From positions 434,001-498,000 of the forward strand of contig DATJED010000023.1 of NCBI GenBank assembly GCA_035496935.1: a DNA stretch of 64,000 bases, given 5' to 3'. Source of the stretch: Pseudopedobacter sp035496935. GTDB taxonomy: Bacteria; Bacteroidota; Bacteroidia; Sphingobacteriales; Sphingobacteriaceae. A program made the translations under genes and the position numbers. A model generated the notes under the pieces. The model was not told the origin of the DNA. It did no database searches and was given only the letters and a program-made list of their open reading frames with translations. Positions 59,568 through 64,000 of the stretch are shown here, one piece after another (position 1 is the first letter of the stretch; every line of letters begins with the position of its first letter).

Positions 59568-62036
59568 ATGCAGAACCGTTACCGCTTTAGTATAAAAAGC
59601 AACCTATTGCTGGCCACAAAAGGTAAAATTATTTTTGGTTTTTTGATGGCAATTTTAGCACTTATTGCGGCCTGGGGGGTGAGTAAACTGGTTTTTGATG
59701 AAATGATTGAAACAGTTGATCAGGTATCAAAACCCGACGAAAAACTAAGCTTGGTTAACCATATTTTTAACGATGTATCTAGGCTAGACCAGAAACAAAA
59801 ATATTTAGCGATTAAAAAAGGTGATGACAAAGCTTTTATAAACGAAACACGAGCAATAAAGCTGAACTTAGATACTTTAAAAAGACTTTATGCTACCGAT
59901 AGTTTGCAGTTAAAGCGAATTAATTCGATAAGAAAATTACTGGCTGAAAGAGATCACCAATTTATATTGTACCTAACCGTACGAGACAGTTTATTAAATA
60001 CCAACTCGTTTTCAAAAGAGATAGAGAAGCTGAACTCAATTTTTGCAGAAAGGACTTTTCAATCAGATAGCGCTATTTATACCACCGAAAGTAAAACTTC
60101 TACCACGACATTAGCAGACGAAAAAAACAAAGGCTTTTTCAGCAAATTGTTCGGAAAAAAGAAATCGGATTCATACAAAGTTGTTAGTGAAGAACTAAAG
60201 ATTAGACGAGACACTTTAGATCAGTTTGCGGAGGACAGTATTCTGCGGAACATGGAAAACTCGCTCAATTACATTAAAAATCAACAAAAACTAAAAAGCA
60301 ATAAATTTATAGCCAAGGAAAGTAGCTTGGCAAGTGCTTCAAACAAACTTACGCAACAAATGCTTGCGGTTTTAGAGGAGGTTAGAAGCGAGGCTTTGGC
60401 GCAAGTTGCCTACAAAGGAACCTTGGCCAGAGCTGTAGTTAACAAAGGCATTAGGCAGATTACTTTTATTCTGATTGCCTTTTTTGCACTCACAGTTTTG
60501 CTGATTTATTTCATTTTAACTGACATTGGTAAAAGCAATCGCTACAGGTTGGCTTTGGAAAAAGCGAAAGAACTCGCAGATTACAACGCTAGAGCCAAAC
60601 AACGGTTTTTATCGAATATGAGTCACGAGATTCGTACGCCTTTGCAATCTATCGTCGGTTATTCAGAAGCTATCCAAAAAAGCGAAACTCCAGATAAAAA
60701 AGCAGTGCAAGCTATTCAAATGTCGGCCTCTCACCTACTTTATATCATTAATGAGATTTTGGATTATAGCCGTATCGCTTCAGGAAAGTTTAATTTAAAA
60801 CACGAAAACTTTGCGTTGAATAATATTATTAACGAAGTGATTTTGATTTTGCAACCGCTGGCGTCACAAAAAAATCTAGCATTAGTTGCCGAAATTAACA
60901 TGGCAGACAACCTCTGGTTAAAAGGTGACGCTTTTAGGCTTAAACAAATTTTATATAACCTTATCGGGAACGCCATAAAGTTTACGGATACAGGTAGCGT
61001 TAAGCTAGTGGTGCAATCTTCTTTAAAACAAGATAACGCTATATTGAACATTAAAATTGAGGATACTGGTACTGGTATAAGCCAAAAAAGCTTAGCCACT
61101 ATTTTTGATGAGTTTGACAATGGAAACCTTACCGAAACATCAGAATTCAACAGTACAGGGCTAGGTTTAAGCATAGTAAAGCAATTGGTTGATTTACTCG
61201 AAGGAAAAATAACCGTTGAAAGCGAAGTTGGAAGAGGCACCACTTTTAGTCTGGAGTTGGCTTACCAGATGGGTGTTGCTCAAAAATCAATCGACAAACT
61301 GCCAGAAAATCCGGAAAAGAAATTTACTGATAAAACCGTTTGGATTATTGATGACGACCAATTGATTTTGGATTTATGCAGCTTGATACTTTCCGAGAAA
61401 AAAATTAAACACCAAACTTTTAATAAGCCGGCGGAACTTTTTGATTACCAAGTGCCTAAAGATTTAGCTTACGTTTTGATGGATATGCGGATGCCAGAAG
61501 TTGACGGATTAACCTTGTTTAAAGCTATTAAACCTCGTTTGCCAGAAAAGACCTTGGTTTACGCAATTACCGCACAGGTTTTACCGTTGGAACAACAGAA
61601 AATTTTAGATGCCGGTTTTAACGGAATCATTATTAAACCTTTTACCGAAGAAAGTCTATTAAAAATTTTGACTAATGCAGAATTAACCTTTGAAAATTTT
61701 AACCCTGAAAACCTTAAAAAAATGACCTTTGGAGATCAAAATCAATTAACGAAAATACTAAAACGCTTTGTTACGGATTGCCTTGCAGATATCGAATTGC
61801 TAACACAACACATTACTAAACAGGATTTCAATTTCTGCAGATTAATTGTACATCGTTTAGCTGGCAGAACCGGGCAAATTGGTTACAAAAGTTTAGCTTA
61901 TCAATTCAGGAAAATGGAACAGAAGCTACACGATGGCAATTCATTCACGGAGGAATTGACAAAAGAATTATATATCGAAGTACATAAACTAGAGCGGTTT
62001 ATTGATTTTGTAATCGCAAGAAATTATTCGATCTGA
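59568..62036 (+). CDS. Hybrid histidine kinase with receiver and HPt domains
   Basis: 822 residues. TM1 at about 21-40 and TM2 at about 297-319 enclose a 255-residue periplasmic helical sensor. HisKA has His353 (SNMSHEIRTPLQSIVG). The HATPase has LIGNAIKFTDTG and FNSTGLGLSIVKQLVD. The receiver begins near 590 with Asp639 (VLMDMRMPEVDG). A C-terminal HPt domain has His762 in LIVHRLAGRTGQIG. A full His-Asp-His phosphorelay lies in one chain, so it can pass phosphate straight to a receiver. The convergent sigma-54 response regulator overlaps its 3' end by 13 bases and is the obvious partner. Confidence 0.95.
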   Translation: MQNRYRFSIKSNLLLATKGKIIFGFLMAILALIAAWGVSKLVFDEMIETVDQVSKPDEKLSLVNHIFNDVSRLDQKQKYLAIKKGDDKAFINETRAIKLNLDTLKRLYATDSLQLKRINSIRKLLAERDHQFILYLTVRDSLLNTNSFSKEIEKLNSIFAERTFQSDSAIYTTESKTSTTTLADEKNKGFFSKLFGKKKSDSYKVVSEELKIRRDTLDQFAEDSILRNMENSLNYIKNQQKLKSNKFIAKESSLASASNKLTQQMLAVLEEVRSEALAQVAYKGTLARAVVNKGIRQITFILIAFFALTVLLIYFILTDIGKSNRYRLALEKAKELADYNARAKQRFLSNMSHEIRTPLQSIVGYSEAIQKSETPDKKAVQAIQMSASHLLYIINEILDYSRIASGKFNLKHENFALNNIINEVILILQPLASQKNLALVAEINMADNLWLKGDAFRLKQILYNLIGNAIKFTDTGSVKLVVQSSLKQDNAILNIKIEDTGTGISQKSLATIFDEFDNGNLTETSEFNSTGLGLSIVKQLVDLLEGKITVESEVGRGTTFSLELAYQMGVAQKSIDKLPENPEKKFTDKTVWIIDDDQLILDLCSLILSEKKIKHQTFNKPAELFDYQVPKDLAYVLMDMRMPEVDGLTLFKAIKPRLPEKTLVYAITAQVLPLEQQKILDAGFNGIIIKPFTEESLLKILTNAELTFENFNPENLKKMTFGDQNQLTKILKRFVTDCLADIELLTQHITKQDFNFCRLIVHRLAGRTGQIGYKSLAYQFRKMEQKLHDGNSFTEELTKELYIEVHKLERFIDFVIARNYSI

Positions 62037-63340
62037 TAACGCTCCATTTTAGCGTAAAGCGTTTTTCTGTCTATGTTCAGCAATTTCGCGGTTTTAGATT
62101 TATTGTATCGGGTCTTTTTTAAGGTCTCTTCTATCAAAGTTTTTTCGTTCGCCTCGTTTATTGCTTTCAAATCAGAACCGGAAGCTAGGTTAGTAGGCTC
62201 GTTTACGGCAAATACCATTTCATCTGGCAACGCTTCAATTTCGGCGATTTCAGTCGGGCTCAATAAAACCATGCGTTTAATAACGTTAGACAATTCCCGC
62301 AAATTACCCGGCCACTCGTAATTAAACAGTACATTTTTAACTTCTTTTGATAGTTCTTTTACACGTCTATCAAGCTCTATGTTAGATTGTTGTATAAAGT
62401 AATTAATAAAAAGCTTTAAATCGTCACCACGTTCGCGTAAAGCTGGCAATTGTATTTTAAACTGATTCAATCTGTGGTATAAATCTTCCCTAAAATCTCC
62501 GTTTATAATGCTGTTTTGCAAATCATCGTTTGTTGCGGTGATAATTCTAACGTCTATTGCTATATTTTTAGTTGCGCCTAACGGCTGGATAATACGTTCT
62601 TGCAAAGCCCTGAGCAGTTTTACCTGCACTTCATAACTTAGATTTCCGACTTCATCCAAAAACACTGTTCCGCCTTTAGCCAATTCAAATTGCCCTTTTT
62701 TATCTGCTAACGCACCTGTAAACGCACCTTTCACATGTCCAAATAACTCACTGATGGCTAAATCCTTAGACAACGAACCGCAATCAATTGCTATAAATGG
62801 TTTGCTTTTCCGTTTGCTTTGCGAATGGAGTAACCTTGCAATGTGCTCCTTACCTGTTCCACTTTCGCCTTGGATAATTACTGACATTTCTGTAGGCGCA
62901 ACCAGATCCACATGTTGGTATATTTTTTTTGAAGCTTCGCTCTCGCCTTTGATATAAGCAACAGAATCGTCTTTTTGTGGCTTCTGAGATAAGGCGTTTT
63001 TAATCGTCAGTAACAACTCATCCGGATTTACCGGTTTTAATATATAATCAAAAGCACCAAGTTGGATTGATTTTACCGCTGTACGCACATCATTAAAGCT
63101 GGTCATCATAATTACCGGAATATTTATTGACTGCTCACGCATATGTTTCAGCACTTCTAAACCGGTGCCGTCCGGTAATCTGTAATCTATTAAGATAAGT
63201 TGGAAACTATCCGGAACTAAAACTTTAAGGGCAGGTTGAATTTTAGCATAACAAGTTACAGAAAAGTCATGCTTGGTTAAAAATCCTTCCAGCAATTCCG
63301 AAAAAGAGGTATCATCCTCAATTATTAAAGTTTTAAGCAT
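62024..63340 (-). CDS. Sigma-54-dependent response regulator (NtrC family)
   Basis: 438 residues from ATG at 63340; the 14 codons before it are hydrophobic and overlap the preceding terminator. Receiver domain with Asp52 (LILIDYRLPDGTG). The AAA+ domain has Walker A GESGTGK (158-164) and GAFTGA (205-210), the sigma-54 contact loop. A Fis-type HTH ends the protein (YNKSKTAKLLNIDRKTLYAKMERYQ). It should activate sigma-54 promoters when phosphorylated. The likely kinase is the convergent hybrid kinase with HPt domain. A hairpin terminator separates it from the gene upstream. Confidence 0.94.
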   Translation of the reverse strand: MLKTLIIEDDTSFSELLEGFLTKHDFSVTCYAKIQPALKVLVPDSFQLILIDYRLPDGTGLEVLKHMREQSINIPVIMMTSFNDVRTAVKSIQLGAFDYILKPVNPDELLLTIKNALSQKPQKDDSVAYIKGESEASKKIYQHVDLVAPTEMSVIIQGESGTGKEHIARLLHSQSKRKSKPFIAIDCGSLSKDLAISELFGHVKGAFTGALADKKGQFELAKGGTVFLDEVGNLSYEVQVKLLRALQERIIQPLGATKNIAIDVRIITATNDDLQNSIINGDFREDLYHRLNQFKIQLPALRERGDDLKLFINYFIQQSNIELDRRVKELSKEVKNVLFNYEWPGNLRELSNVIKRMVLLSPTEIAEIEALPDEMVFAVNEPTNLASGSDLKAINEANEKTLIEETLKKTRYNKSKTAKLLNIDRKTLYAKMERYQIE

Positions 63341-63350
63341 TTGTAAAAAT

Positions 63351-63379
63351 AAAAAAAGCCAGATAAAAATATGGCTTTT
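63351..63379 (-). terminator. Terminator of the small secreted gene
   Basis: AAAAGCCA and TGGCTTTT (63354-63361 and 63372-63379) enclose a 10-base AT loop, with T-rich sequence following on the minus strand. It stops transcription 11 bases before the response-regulator ATG. Confidence 0.7.
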
Positions 63380-63425
63380 CACACACTAATAAAGAAATTT
63401 TAAGGTTAATCTTTACAGGGTTTAA

Positions 63426-63752
63426 TTAAGAAGCAGGAGTTCCGTCTGCATTAATTTTAACAGATCCTTTTTCTTCTTCTTTGGTAACGTTAATTTGGTA
63501 GTATTCTTTACCGTTTTCTTTTACTAAATAGGCTTCAGTAGGGGTCCAAGCTTTGTATGCGTCAGATGCCAAAGTGGTTTTTACCGCATCTGGTAAGGCT
63601 GTTAGTTCAACTTTTGTTGATGCAGAACTGTCTTGTACAGCTGTAGTTTCTGTTGTTTGTGCCGGAGCTTGTGTAGCCGGAGTTTCGCTATTTTGAGCAA
63701 AAGCTACAGTTGTTAATGCTACAATTGCTGCTGATAAAATGAACTTTTTCAT
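63426..63752 (-). CDS. Small secreted protein with Gln/Thr/Ala-rich linker, PepSY-like
   Basis: 108 residues. Signal peptide MKKFILSAAIVALTTVAFAQ, a low-complexity spacer (SETPATQAPAQTTETTAVQD) and a compact C-terminal part, ELTALPDAVKTTLASDAYKAW, TEAYLVKENGKEYYQINVTKEEEKGSVKINADG. This tail looks like the putative beta-lactamase-inhibitor-like PepSY or DUF2874 fold common in Bacteroidota. Periplasmic; role unknown. Single gene with its own terminator. The last 250 bases of the window (63753-64000) show no gene. Confidence 0.65.
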   Translation of the reverse strand: MKKFILSAAIVALTTVAFAQNSETPATQAPAQTTETTAVQDSSASTKVELTALPDAVKTTLASDAYKAWTPTEAYLVKENGKEYYQINVTKEEEKGSVKINADGTPAS

Positions 63753-64000
63753 AATGATGTCTTTTTTAATTGTTAATTATTTATTGAATTATATAAACCC
63801 TATTAAGGATAACGGTGCCAAAACGGAATTAAAAATTCATCTTATTGTAAATCAGTATTTTGTTTATTTATCACTCGCTTTTAAATTGTGGAATTTCTCT
63901 ACAATATGCCCATTAATTAAACAATCATTATATTTGGAGATACCTCAGAAAAATCAATATATCTTAAAAAAATGCAGAGAATAAGCTATCAAACCCTGTT

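Noticed and set aside
60764..61243. 159-codon frame opposite the hybrid kinase
   Set aside because: Covers the HATPase domain on the other strand; shadow of a conserved gene.
63739..63984. 81-codon frame at the right end
   Set aside because: Overlaps the signal-peptide start of the small secreted gene and has no family features.
1..64000. tRNA or rRNA genes
   Set aside because: No cloverleaf-like TTCRA arm pattern or rRNA segment recognised in any gap by eye; a tRNAscan run could still find one.

Overview
The window looks like chromosomal DNA from a Sphingobacteriaceae-type Bacteroidota, most like Pedobacter. The evidence is AT-rich coding sequence, candidate promoters carrying the phylum's TAnnTTTG -7 box, weak Shine-Dalgarno signals, the bacillithiol gene bshB1, the futalosine menaquinone route (mqnE, mqnA), DUF6588/DUF4294/DUF4256 families, and the Rel - Fur - PurA gene order. 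I see no rRNA, tRNA, CRISPR array, prophage or replication origin.

Layout. 1-1.25 kb: start of a lysine 6-aminotransferase and a PLP deaminase/desulfhydrase. 1.3-4.5 kb: an outer-membrane protein, an RluD-type pseudouridine synthase and a class IV aminotransferase. 4.6-8.7 kb: purA, fur and rel on the minus strand. 8.8-10.7 kb: DUF4294, glutathione peroxidase and bshB1, a probable redox operon. 11-16 kb: acyl-CoA ligase, two small genes of unknown function, a hairpin cluster and an OmpA-type protein. 16-21 kb: nucleotidyltransferase and a two-peptidase operon. 21-27 kb: AMP nucleosidase, galT/galK with a divergent AraC regulator, and citrate synthase. 27-34.3 kb: an Nramp transporter fused to a UspA domain with a palindromic operator, Lrp and LacI regulators, pabB, a universal stress protein, an NlpC/P60 peptidase and DUF4256.

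34.3-37.5 kb is the accessory part. It is about 3 kb of modular dispersed repeats surrounding an IS110-family element. The transposase frame is broken by two compensating single-base shifts. The leader upstream of it on the minus strand folds like an IS110 bridge RNA. This is the most interesting stretch of the window.

37.6-42.4 kb: a three-gene NmrA/SDR/AraC operon, an MFS transporter and an isochorismatase-fold protein without its cysteine. 42.5-46.7 kb: YajQ-type protein, a lysine-rich histone-H1-like protein, polyphosphate kinase and Ppx/GppA phosphatase, probably one polyphosphate locus. 46.8-50.6 kb: a transsulfuration-type PLP enzyme and the mqnE / histidine-phosphatase / mqnA operon. 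50.8-64 kb: cold-shock-domain protein, PAP2 phosphatase, DEAD-box helicase (probable TTG start), FUSC membrane protein, hybrid histidine kinase, topoisomerase III, and a hybrid kinase facing a sigma-54-type response regulator, then a small secreted protein.

Many intergenic gaps carry palindromic or degenerate repeats. At least five hairpins share a TTGCAAA centre while their stems differ between sites, which resembles REP elements. All functional statements rest on reading motifs by eye; no database search was run.
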